From NCBI GenBank assembly GCA_038239145.1, contig JBBSFB010000021.1, forward strand, positions 5,377 to 69,376: a stretch of 64,000 nt of DNA. Direction: 5' to 3'. Below, piece after piece: positions 54,386 through 61,363 of this stretch (its first letter is position 1; every line of letters starts with the position of its first letter). Made by a program: the position numbers and the translations under genes. The notes below the pieces were generated by a model. It was not told the origin of the DNA. It saw only the letters and a program-made list of their open reading frames with translations, and made no database searches. The stretch comes from PALSA-610 sp038239145. GTDB lineage: Bacteria > Actinomycetota > Acidimicrobiia > IMCC26256 > PALSA-610.

Positions 54386-55561
54386 TCAGAGACCCTCGAC
54401 AATCTCCATCACTTCGACCGCAGCAAATACGCGTCCATAGCGCTTTCCTGTCATCTCCTTCAGGACGCCAATCGCGACCAGGCGGTCGATCATGCTCTTC
54501 GCCGCCGGCGCACTCACGTCGTACTTCTTCGCGGTGAACGGCATCGTGACAATTGGCCAGTCGATGAGGTCGTGAGCAAGTTGCAGAATCGTTCCGCCCC
54601 ATCGGCGGTCGTTGATCTCTCGACGCAACGTCTCGAGCCAAAGAACGAGCCTCTGCGCAACGACGAGGTGAGCCTCGCATTGCTCTTTCACCGCAGTGCA
54701 AAAGAACTCCACCCACGGATTCCAATCGCCGGTCTGACTCGTGTTCAACAGCAGGTCTGCGTACTCGGTGCGTCGCCGCAGTAGCCATGGCGAGATCGTC
54801 AAACCTGCATCAGGAATCGCACCGGATCGCAGGAGCTGAAGAACGATTACGAGTCGACCCAAGCGGCCGTTTCCGTCAGCGAACGGGTGCAGAGTCTCGA
54901 ACTGGTAGTGAGCAAGCGCGGCGACAATCGCGATCGGCAGTTCGTGATCGCGATTGATCCAGTCCTCCCACGCGGCGAGGCCGACTGTGAGCTGATCGCC
55001 TGGCGGCGCAGGGATGAACCGAGCTTCCTCGATCGTTCCATCCACGGGACCGATTCGCACCTGGTGCTGGCGAACCATCCCAATGTCTCGCGTGCGGTGT
55101 CGCGCGGAACTCATCAGCATCCCTTGAAGATCGCTCAACATGGCGAGACTGATCGGGCGATCCTTGACCCACTCGAATGCACGCTCGGCCATGTCCTGGT
55201 AGCCGAGAACCTCTCGCACCTCTGCCGACGATCGCGTCGCAAGATTCAGCCGCGCTTCGAGCACGTCCTGCATCGCCGCGTACGTGCCTTCGAGCGCCGA
55301 CGTGGCGAGAGCCTCTTTCGTCAACGCAGGCATGATCAGTAAGCGCGGGTTCGGTACCTGAGCGCACGCTTGCTGCAACTTGCCGAGAGCGTTATCGGCT
55401 TGCGACGCGATCGTCCAGGCGCGGTTACCGAGGTCGACATTCTCCGGTAGCGGCTCCGCGAGATACGCATTGTGGATCGTGAAATTGCCGGTCCGGGGAT
55501 CGCTTCCCTGGAACGTAACCAGCTGCCCGATGGGGCTGTCTCGTAGTGCATCCTCGTCCAC
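54386..55561 (-). CDS. Fic-domain protein (class II, N-terminal inhibitory helix), IS passenger
   Basis: 391 aa, GTG start. Catalytic loop HPFADGNGRLGR at 225-236 (HxFx[D/E]GNGRxxR complete) and target-binding flap EEARFIPAPP near 179-187. Inhibitory motif TSALEG at 87-92 ([S/T]xxxE[G/N]) places it in class II, which keeps the enzyme auto-inhibited until the helix moves. A C-terminal winged-helix-like domain (about 320-391) follows. Fic enzymes usually transfer AMP to proteins. It is inside an IS element and divergent from the transposase, with two dyads between them, so its own wHTH may control both (inference). Confidence 0.9.
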   Translation of the reverse strand: MDEDALRDSPIGQLVTFQGSDPRTGNFTIHNAYLAEPLPENVDLGNRAWTIASQADNALGKLQQACAQVPNPRLLIMPALTKEALATSALEGTYAAMQDVLEARLNLATRSSAEVREVLGYQDMAERAFEWVKDRPISLAMLSDLQGMLMSSARHRTRDIGMVRQHQVRIGPVDGTIEEARFIPAPPGDQLTVGLAAWEDWINRDHELPIAIVAALAHYQFETLHPFADGNGRLGRLVIVLQLLRSGAIPDAGLTISPWLLRRRTEYADLLLNTSQTGDWNPWVEFFCTAVKEQCEAHLVVAQRLVLWLETLRREINDRRWGGTILQLAHDLIDWPIVTMPFTAKKYDVSAPAAKSMIDRLVAIGVLKEMTGKRYGRVFAAVEVMEIVEGL

Positions 55562-55619
55562 GATAGAAAGTCTAGCCCCCGATGACCTAACAAGTGACTC
55601 GGGTTTGCCTCGGACAGGT

Positions 55620-55645
55620 CTTTACATCTCGGCGAAGATGTAAAG
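55620..55645. promoter_or_regulatory. 10-bp dyad between fic and transposase
   Basis: CTTTACATCT-CGGCGA-AGATGTAAAG, perfect inverted repeat in AT-richer intergenic DNA; operator candidate about 60 bp upstream of the fic start. Confidence 0.6.
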
Positions 55646-55647
55646 CA

Positions 55648-55678
55648 CATGGCTGTCGTTCTTCATATTACAGCCATG
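55648..55678. promoter_or_regulatory. Second dyad between fic and transposase
   Basis: CATGGCTGT and ACAGCCATG, 9-bp perfect inverted repeat with a 13-base spacer, two bases after the first dyad and about 50 bp before the transposase start. May be an operator or an RNA hairpin limiting transposase translation. Confidence 0.55.
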
Positions 55679-55730
55679 AAATTTAGCTTCCGCGTTGACT
55701 AACCGTGAGCGGTCAAGTATAAGAGTCAGT

Positions 55731-56588
55731 ATGAACAGGTTGAGCACAGAGCAGCGGGCGCAGGTGGTCGTGTGCCTCGTCGAGGGCATGAGCATCCGCG
55801 CCACGGTCCGCACCACGGGCGTCGCGAAGAACACGATCGTGAAGCTGCTCGCTGACCTGGGCGCGGCCTGTACGGCCCACTCGGATGCTGCCCTGCGCAA
55901 CCTCGACGTGAAGCGCATCGAGGCCGACGAGATCTGGTCGTTTTGCTACAGCAAACAGAAGAACGTCCCCGAGGACTTCATCGGTACCGAGGGCTACGGC
56001 GACGTGTGGACGTGGGTCGCGATCGACGCCGACACGAAGCTCGTTCCCTCGTTCCTCGTCGGTGAGCGCACGGTCGAAGACGGCTACGCATTCATGTCCG
56101 ACCTGCGCGACCGCATCCGAACCGGTAACCGAATCCAACTCACCACGGACGGCCTCGGCAGCTACACCACGGTCGTGGATGCGATCTGGCGCAACGGCGT
56201 CGACTTCGCCCAGGTGATCAAGGAATACAAGGGCGCGACCGGTGACGAGGCGCGGTGCTACTCGCCCGCATCGTGCAACTCGATCGAGAAGCGCGTCATC
56301 ACCGGCAACCCCGACGCCAACCTGATCTCAACGTCGTATGTCGAGCGTCAGAACCTCACGATGCGGATGGGTATGCGCCGGTTCACGCGCTTGACGAACG
56401 GGTTCTCCAAGAAGATCGAGAACCACGCTCACGCGATTTCGCTGCACTTCTTCCACTACAACCTCTGCCGCCCCCACCAGACGCTCAGCGGCAAGGGTCG
56501 CGGTCAGGTCACCCCGGCGATGGCCGCTGGTGTCGAGTCTCACCCGTGGTCGATCACCCAGCTCTGCGAACTGCTCGAATCAAACTGA
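55731..56588 (+). CDS. IS1-family DDE transposase
   Basis: 285 aa, single frame with no programmed frameshift. N-terminal helix-turn-helix (STEQRAQVVVCLVEGMSIRA, TGVAKNTIVKLLADLG), then DDE domain: EADEIWSFCYSK (Asp66), IQLTTDGLGSY (Asp140), TSYVERQNLTMRMGMRRFTR (Glu205), then HYNLCRPHQTL. The stop codon lies inside the right inverted repeat. All catalytic residues are intact. Confidence 0.93.
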   Translation: MNRLSTEQRAQVVVCLVEGMSIRATVRTTGVAKNTIVKLLADLGAACTAHSDAALRNLDVKRIEADEIWSFCYSKQKNVPEDFIGTEGYGDVWTWVAIDADTKLVPSFLVGERTVEDGYAFMSDLRDRIRTGNRIQLTTDGLGSYTTVVDAIWRNGVDFAQVIKEYKGATGDEARCYSPASCNSIEKRVITGNPDANLISTSYVERQNLTMRMGMRRFTRLTNGFSKKIENHAHAISLHFFHYNLCRPHQTLSGKGRGQVTPAMAAGVESHPWSITQLCELLESN

Positions 56589-56595
56589 CCCACTA
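56579..56595 (-). repeat. Right terminal inverted repeat
   Basis: ATCAAACTGACCCACTA, exact reverse complement of 53684-53700; overlaps the last codons and stop of the transposase gene. Confidence 0.92.
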
Positions 56596-56607
56596 CCAAC
56601 TCGCCGG
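56596..56607 (+). repeat. Target-site duplication, right copy
   Basis: CCAACTCGCCGG, identical to 53672-53683. Confidence 0.9.
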
Positions 56608-56655
56608 TTACGGAAGGGCCCGCGACGATTGGCGCACTCCACCTGGGTCAGCGGA

Positions 56656-57768
56656 TCATGACAGGGCAACGATCATGATTGCGACGTCGTCACTCGCTCG
56701 GCCGCTCGGAAGCATCACATCGACGAGATGATCGCAGAGCGCCTCCGGGGTGCCGGGACCGGTCTCGCACGCACGCCGGAGTCGTTCCAACCCGTCGTCG
56801 ATCACCTCGGTACGGCGTTCGACGAGCCCGTCGGTGTACAGGACGAGCATCGATCCGGCCTCGATCGTGGCGGTGCGCCGACGGAACCCGGTGGCCACTC
56901 CGAGCGGCGGATCACAACAGCCGTCGACCAGCGACGCGCGGCCGTCGGGGCGTCGGATGACCGCGGGACAATGTCCGGCGTTTGCGTATGTCCAGGTCAG
57001 GCGGGCGGGGTCCAGTATCCCGTAGACCGCGGTGATCATCATGTCGCGTTCGAACACCCGCACGACGTCGTTGAGTCGATCGAGAACGGTTTCGGGTGCG
57101 GTCGGGACCGTCAGCGCGAGCGCGCGCAGGCTGAATCGGGCTGCGGCCATGTGCGCGACCGCGTCCAGACCGTGTCCGGCAACGTCACCCATCGCGAGCC
57201 CGACACAGCCGTCAGGCAACGGCACGACCGCGTACCAGTCGCCGCCGATGGCGAGGTTGCGTTCCGCGGCAACGTACCGGCGCGCGACGTTGACGCCGGC
57301 GATCGCCGGGATCGACGTCGGGAGTAGCGCCTGTTGCAGCACGTCGACGGCGTCACGCTCGCGCGCCAGAGCCCTGGATGTCGCACCCCGGGCGTGTTCG
57401 CGTTCGGTGACGTCGATGGCGACGCCGGTGGTCCCGGTCGGCGATCCGTCAGAGTCGGTGAGCACCGTCCCGCGGCACTCGATGTAGTGGATCGAGCCGT
57501 CGGGCCAGATGGTGCGATGTAACAACAAATAGGGCCCGGGATTCGCGAGTGCCCGCTCGAGCCGGGCCAGGCATTCGGCCCGGTCGTCGGGGTACAGGGC
57601 CTCGAGCCAGTCTTCGTACGTGCCGCCGAAACCTCCGAGCGCCAAGCCGTGTAATTCCTCGAGCCGGGAGTCCCAGGTCGTGGTCCCGGCCGCCATGTCC
57701 CAGGTCCAGGTGCCGAGCATGGCCGCCTCGAGCGCCAATGCGAGACGCGACTCCACCAGAGAATCCAC
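56656..57768 (-). CDS. PAS-SpoIIE (PP2C-type) serine phosphatase
   Basis: 370 aa, GTG start. PAS/PAC at about 8-125 (LGTWTWDMAAGTTTWDSRLE, YLLLHRTIWPDGSIHYIECR) closely resembles the second PAS of the protein at 23903-26005. Phosphatase domain at about 145-370: AIGGDWYAVVPL, LAMGDVAGHGLDAVAHM, YANAGHCPAV, LVLYTDGLVERR, ASDDVAIMIV. Metal-binding Asp residues present. No STAS or kinase gene adjacent; it may feed the same partner switch as the other phosphatase. Confidence 0.9.
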   Translation of the reverse strand: MDSLVESRLALALEAAMLGTWTWDMAAGTTTWDSRLEELHGLALGGFGGTYEDWLEALYPDDRAECLARLERALANPGPYLLLHRTIWPDGSIHYIECRGTVLTDSDGSPTGTTGVAIDVTEREHARGATSRALARERDAVDVLQQALLPTSIPAIAGVNVARRYVAAERNLAIGGDWYAVVPLPDGCVGLAMGDVAGHGLDAVAHMAAARFSLRALALTVPTAPETVLDRLNDVVRVFERDMMITAVYGILDPARLTWTYANAGHCPAVIRRPDGRASLVDGCCDPPLGVATGFRRRTATIEAGSMLVLYTDGLVERRTEVIDDGLERLRRACETGPGTPEALCDHLVDVMLPSGRASDDVAIMIVALS

Positions 57769-57859
57769 GTGCCCCCCGACCTCAGCTGCAATCGACAGGC
57801 TATCGAGACGGGTTCGCTCGCGCGGCCGACGTCACGACGCTTACGACTGAACTGTCGGT

Positions 57860-58233
57860 TCAGGCGAGCGCGGCGAAGTCGACCTGGCCCGTGGTCATCG
57901 CCGCAGTGAACCCCGCGTCGACGAGGAGGTTGACGCCGTTGACGTAGGCGGCGGCGTCCGAGCCGAGGAACGCGAGCACGGTTGCAACTTCGCGAGCTGT
58001 CACGAGCCGACCGTTGGTCTCGCTCACGTTCCAATCGATGAGCTTGTCGGCGAGGTTGACCTCGAGGTAGCGGTCGTGCCGACCAGTCGGGGGCTTCACG
58101 TCGAGCACCGTGACATGCTCGGCCCCCAGCTCGGCGAGCACCTCGATCAGCGCGGCGCCGACGCCGTCGCCGCGCCAGTGACGACGACGCGCTTGCCCTC
58201 GTAGCTGAACGGATTCGAGATCGTGCTCCTCAT
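57860..58233 (-). pseudogene. Short-chain dehydrogenase with internal deletion and frameshift
   Basis: ATG 58233 begins RSTISNPFSYEGKRVVVTGA, the SDR cofactor-binding start; one G is missing after GAAT so the frame shifts, then VGAALIEVLAELGAEHVTVL, DVKPPTGRHDRYLEVNLADK continue. This joins directly to the C-terminal part KLIDWNVSETNGRLVTAREV, ATVLAFLGSDAAAYVNG, LLVDAGFTAAMTTGQVDF. The catalytic Ser-Tyr-Lys region (about 150 or more residues of a 250-280 aa enzyme) is deleted. Confidence 0.75.
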
Positions 58234-58408
58234 TCGGAAACGGCCATCGGCAGACGGTAGGGCATCGCGCTCACGGAGGTCCGGAGACGATGTGAAACGT
58301 AGTTCTCCCTCTTGACGCCTCTCCGTCGTGCAGTGAAGGTGTGAGCGTTCGCCATGTTCACCGGTCCGGGCCACCCTCGCGGCGCCCGCGCAGCAATCGA
58401 GGTATGCG

Positions 58409-59587
58409 GTGATGAAGTGTTCTGCGGGTTCGCGTCTCGGCACTGGCCTCGTGACCGCCATTGCCGTGCTCGGTGTCGCCGTGGTGGCCGTCTCGGTGGC
58501 GGCCGCGTCGCCGACGGCATGGCGAACCACACCGAATCCGTTCGCGGCGTTCATTCCGGGCCCGTCGGGTGCGAGCGCCCCGAACCTGACGACCAACTTC
58601 GACGGCGTTCTCTTCGGCGTGTCGTGTGTCGATACTCAGTTCTGCTTCGCGGCCGGAACTCCAGGTGCTACTGCAGCGGGCTCGCTCACGGAGTATTGGG
58701 ACGGCACGCGGTGGTACGAATTTCCGCGGTCGGAGATCCTGAGCAGCACCCTGACGTCGATCTCGTGCACGAGCCGCACCTTCTGCATGGCCGCCGGGTA
58801 CACGACGAACACCAGCCCCACGAGCAGTCTGACCACGGTGACGGAGAAGTGGGACGGCACCAAGTGGTCCGTACCCGCCACACCGAACGCCGCGCTCCGG
58901 GACAACCGGCTCGACGCTGTGTCCTGCACCAGTCCGACGTCGTGCACCGCGGTAGGAGGGAGTTCCGACGGCACGACGAACAAGACCCTGATCGAGAATT
59001 GGAACGGCTCGGCATGGGCGATCGTCGCCAGTCCCGACGTGCCGGGTGTGTCGAACAGCCTGGCCGGCGTCTCGTGCGGTCCGGGATACCTGAACATCCC
59101 GTTCTGCGTCGCAGTAGGTACGGCGGGAGCGGGTGCCGGACTCGGACTGGTCCTGAACTGGCACGCGAGCGCGTCGTGGACCATTGCGTCGAGTTCGACG
59201 ACCGGCTCGCTCGAGAGCGTGTCGTGCGTATTCCTGTCGTCGTTCTGCATGGTCGGCGGTCCCAATCGGATCGCCCGATACGACGGATCGGCGCTGACGA
59301 CCCTGCCGACGCCGGCGCCGGGCGCAGGTTTCCACGCCGACTTCCCGGCCATCTCGTGCGTCGGCTCGAGCTATTGCGCCGCTGCCGAAGCGATGAGCGG
59401 ACCGACACCGGCCGCCGCGTTCGCTACCGAGCTGACGTGGAACGGAACCGCCTGGTCGGCGGCGAGCGGGGGAGTCAACGCCGGTGGCGCCCTGAGAGGG
59501 GTGTCGTGCCCGACGACGAGCTTCTGCGCGGCGGTAGGTGGATCCGGCGTATCGGCGAACGGACCGGTCGCGATCATCGGCCGATGA
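58409..59587 (+). CDS. Secreted seven-repeat protein with SC...C motifs
   Basis: 392 aa. Signal peptide about residues 8-34 (LGTGLVTAIAVLGVAVVAVS). Seven repeats each contain a strand ending in SC, 5-8 residues, then a second Cys and A.G: GVSCVDTQFCFAAG, SISCTSRTFCMAAG, AVSCTSPTSCTAVG, GVSC...FCVAVG, SVSCVFLSSFCMVG, AISCVGSSYCAAAE, GVSCPTTSFCAAVG; most are followed by a W.GT.W strand. This predicts a seven-bladed beta-propeller with one disulfide per blade. Such repeat proteins are common in Actinomycetota but uncharacterised. Confidence 0.82.
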   Translation: MMKCSAGSRLGTGLVTAIAVLGVAVVAVSVAAASPTAWRTTPNPFAAFIPGPSGASAPNLTTNFDGVLFGVSCVDTQFCFAAGTPGATAAGSLTEYWDGTRWYEFPRSEILSSTLTSISCTSRTFCMAAGYTTNTSPTSSLTTVTEKWDGTKWSVPATPNAALRDNRLDAVSCTSPTSCTAVGGSSDGTTNKTLIENWNGSAWAIVASPDVPGVSNSLAGVSCGPGYLNIPFCVAVGTAGAGAGLGLVLNWHASASWTIASSSTTGSLESVSCVFLSSFCMVGGPNRIARYDGSALTTLPTPAPGAGFHADFPAISCVGSSYCAAAEAMSGPTPAAAFATELTWNGTAWSAASGGVNAGGALRGVSCPTTSFCAAVGGSGVSANGPVAIIGR

Positions 59588-59641
59588 TTCGTCGGATGGC
59601 TCGGCCGGTCGTGCGAGGACTGCCGTGCGAGACTGCCGTGC

Positions 59642-60256
59642 GTGGGTGTCTATGAAGATCAGGTCCTGCCCCGTGTCATCAACGTCATGCTGGGTGGCAA
59701 GGAGATAGGGGAGCTACGCCGGCGAGCCCTTTCGGGTCTGGCGGGGTCGGTGGTCGAGCTCGGGTTCGGGAGCGGCACCAACGTCCCGTTCTACCCGCCC
59801 TCCGTGGATCGGGTGTACGCGGTCGACCCGGCGGTCGTCGGGCGCAAGCTCGCGGCGAAACGTCTCGCGGCATCACGCGTTCCCGTCGAGTTCGTCGGTC
59901 TCGACGGGGCGACGATCCCGCTCGACGACTCGTCGGTCGATGCCGCGCTCAGTACGTGGACACTGTGCACCATTCCGGACGTCGAGGCCGCGCTCGCGGA
60001 GGTGCGAAGGGTGCTCCGGCCGGGCGGGCAGCTCGTGTTCCTCGAACATGGGCTGTCGGACGACCCGAGGGTTGCTCGTCGCCAACACCGGTTCGACGGC
60101 ATCCAGCAACGGGTGGCGGGCGGGTGTCATCTCGATCGTGATCCCGCCGCGTTGATCGCCGCATCCGGGATGACCATCGAAGCCGTCGAGACGTTCACCG
60201 TCGCGGGTCCGAAGATCATGAGCTTCATGTACGCGGGCGCGGCGCGGTCCGACTGA
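59642..60256 (+). CDS. Class I SAM-dependent methyltransferase (Methyltransf_11)
   Basis: 204 aa, GTG start. Motif I VVELGFGSGTNVPFYPP at about residues 37-53, acidic end of beta-2 in YAVDPAVVGRKLA, motif II GATIPLDDSSVDAALSTWTL, motif III EVRRVLRPGGQLVFLEHGLS. Close to the phosphatidylethanolamine N-methyltransferase/UbiE-like group; substrate not determinable. Confidence 0.87.
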   Translation: MGVYEDQVLPRVINVMLGGKEIGELRRRALSGLAGSVVELGFGSGTNVPFYPPSVDRVYAVDPAVVGRKLAAKRLAASRVPVEFVGLDGATIPLDDSSVDAALSTWTLCTIPDVEAALAEVRRVLRPGGQLVFLEHGLSDDPRVARRQHRFDGIQQRVAGGCHLDRDPAALIAASGMTIEAVETFTVAGPKIMSFMYAGAARSD

Positions 60257-60431
60257 CGTCGACCCGCGCGGCCGTCGTGCGCGAGGTGCACCACCTCGAC
60301 ACCGACGAAGTACGAGATGGTCGGCGATCAAACGGCGATGGCAGCGCCACCACACGTACTGGCTGCCCATCACGGTCGTCGGCTCCGTCCGGGCCAGCTC
60401 CGACCGCGCGTCGACCGCCGAGCCGCGGCGT

Positions 60432-61082
60432 TCAGTCGCCGCCGGGTCGGCTCTGGGCGTGTCCGAACGCGAGGGTCAAAGCTCCGAGTGCGATGACAAG
60501 GCTTGCGGCCGGATCGAGCCACCACCATCCGAACTGCTCCATTGCGAGAGTGCCGACGAGCGTAAATGTCGCAAACAGCGCGCCGACTGCCGAGAGGTGG
60601 CTGTCGGCGAGGAGGGCCCGGCTCGCGATGCGCGCCGCGGTCCGTTGTTTGCCGACCGCGAGCATCGCCAGCGCGACGATCGAACTGCCCGCGACGATCG
60701 ACCCGACGAGCGAGAATTCGGTCGAGCTGTGCTCGATCAGGTGGTCGGTGCTCACTGCGATCGTGACGAGCGCAATCGCGGTGAGGCCGGCCGCAATCAC
60801 CACGACGGTGCGGCGCTCCCGGACCGCCGACACTGCCTGGTGCCGGCGGGCATGGCGAAACTGGGTGACGAGCACCGCCGAGCCGATCAGGTCCATGAGG
60901 CCGACGGCGCCGAACACCACCAGGAGCAGGCTCTCGGTCGCAAGCCCCGCGCCGATGGAGACGCTGCTGGAGCCGACCGTCCAGACGATGCTCGCGATCG
61001 ACAACCGGATCGCCGAACGCCAACCGATGGTGTCGGCATCCGGCGCGTCGTCAATTTTCGTTGCGCGGGTCAAGGACGGCAT
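60432..61082 (-). CDS. Cation diffusion facilitator-like transporter
   Basis: 216 aa from ATG 61082 with GGAG 4-5 bases upstream. Five to six spans with the CDF layout: SAIRLSIASIVWTVGSSSVS, ESLLLVVFGAVGLMDLIGSA, TVVVIAAGLTAIALVTIA, SIVALAMLAVGKQRTAAR, DSHLSAVGALFATFTLVG and WWWLDPAASLVIALGALTLA. ADSHLSAVGA stands where CDF pumps have the HxxxD zinc site of TM5 and is altered, and the C-terminal cytosolic metal domain is absent, so substrate or activity may differ. Confidence 0.75.
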   Translation of the reverse strand: MPSLTRATKIDDAPDADTIGWRSAIRLSIASIVWTVGSSSVSIGAGLATESLLLVVFGAVGLMDLIGSAVLVTQFRHARRHQAVSAVRERRTVVVIAAGLTAIALVTIAVSTDHLIEHSSTEFSLVGSIVAGSSIVALAMLAVGKQRTAARIASRALLADSHLSAVGALFATFTLVGTLAMEQFGWWWLDPAASLVIALGALTLAFGHAQSRPGGD

Positions 61083-61363
61083 CAAACTCCACGCCGACCA
61101 GACTTCCCGGCACACCGAACAGTGTTGAAATTGTGCACCAAGTCTACACGGTGTGCCCGTGGGTCATCGTCGTGCGAGGAAACCGAGATCGGCGCCGCAG
61201 ACTGCTTGTCCGGACCGAACGACTGCGACCAGGCTCTTAATTGCCGTGGTCAGAACGAGATTGCGGTCTCTCAACGACCATCGGATTCGTTCGGCGATTG
61301 CGGCGGTCACCCCCGGCACGCTAAAAACTCCTCGGATCGAACTGCACCCACGGAGGGGCATCG

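Larger units (their letters stand above)
53684..56595 (+). mobile_element. IS1-family insertion element with passenger genes (2,912 bp)
   Basis: Bounded by perfect 17-bp inverted repeats (53684-53700, 56579-56595) and flanked by exact 12-bp direct repeats CCAACTCGCCGG, so both ends and the insertion event are visible. Contents left to right: lipoprotein-like frameshifted frame (minus), 78-aa basic protein (plus), Fic protein (minus), IS1-type DDE transposase (plus). IS1 itself is 0.77 kb; this is nearly four times longer because of passengers. IS1-family target duplications are usually 8-9 bp but longer ones are known. The intact repeats, ends and transposase suggest recent, possibly active transposition. 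Confidence 0.92.

Noticed and set aside
61164..61361. 65-codon minus-strand frame between the CDF gene and the NRPS gene
   Set aside because: No ribosome site or motif; more likely promoter region.
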